Assembly (NCBI GenBank): GCA_002500485.1
Contig: DLRJ01000082.1
Location: 3,031-8,862, forward strand
Direction of reading: 5' to 3'
From: Dehalococcoidia bacterium UBA7891
GTDB taxonomy: Bacteria > Chloroflexota > Dehalococcoidia > Lucifugimonadales > UBA826
Length of the DNA: 5,832 nucleotides
Positions within the stretch are counted from its first letter, which is position 1; every line of letters starts with the position of its first letter. Below are positions 5,824 to 5,832 of the stretch, piece by piece. The position numbers and the translations under genes are program-made. The notes beneath the pieces are model-generated. The model had not been told where the DNA came from, ran no database searches, and was given only the letters and a program-made list of their open reading frames with translations.

Positions 5824-5832
5824 ATGTGGTGC
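5824..5832 (+). CDS. Start of a downstream gene, cut by the window edge
   Basis: Only the start region lies in the window, so the product cannot be named. The ATG at 5824 is very close to the AGGAGG and GTG at 5829 may be the real start. The short gap to the aldolase gene suggests one transcript. Confidence 0.4.

Overview
The window looks like bacterial chromosome of moderate-to-low G+C (low to mid 40s % by eye). Genes are spaced rather than tightly packed and have Shine-Dalgarno-type starts. One partial tRNA and five complete protein genes are visible. The mix of a Baeyer-Villiger-type flavin monooxygenase, an HpcH/HpaI aldolase, a PhzF-like enzyme and a DAGK_cat lipid kinase would suit an uncultured marine Chloroflexota bacterium such as the SAR202 clade, where flavin monooxygenase families are known to be expanded. 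That placement is inference from gene content only; the sequence holds no taxonomic marker I can rely on.

Layout. Bases 1-44 are the 3' half of a tRNA-Lys(CUU) gene with encoded CCA. A roughly 220-base spacer with inverted and direct repeats leads to a single-domain FKBP-type prolyl isomerase (264-602). After a 141-base gap comes a DAGK_cat lipid kinase (744-1619). Its internal motifs resemble eukaryotic sphingosine and ceramide kinases more than classical bacterial DgkB/YegS, and its true start may be a non-standard ATC codon at 732. A PhzF-family isomerase/epimerase lies on the minus strand (1868-2764), converging on the kinase. A 498-base gene-free interval separates it from the divergently transcribed type I Baeyer-Villiger monooxygenase (3263-4903), which has a plausible sigma70-type promoter at 3203-3232. 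An HpcH/HpaI-family class II aldolase (5020-5790) follows on the same strand. A consensus AGGAGG and start codon at the right edge show that another plus-strand gene begins there.

How the genes may work together. The monooxygenase, the aldolase and the gene starting at the edge are co-directional and could form a catabolic unit. The monooxygenase would turn ketones into esters or lactones, and the aldolase would cleave (or form) 4-hydroxy-2-oxo acids to pyruvate plus an aldehyde. No hydrolase linking the two steps is visible, so this is a hypothesis. FKBP and the lipid kinase are best read as stand-alone housekeeping or signalling genes. I see no CRISPR array, transposase, integrase, phage gene or toxin-antitoxin pair, and nothing in the window clearly constitutes a new defence or mobile system.
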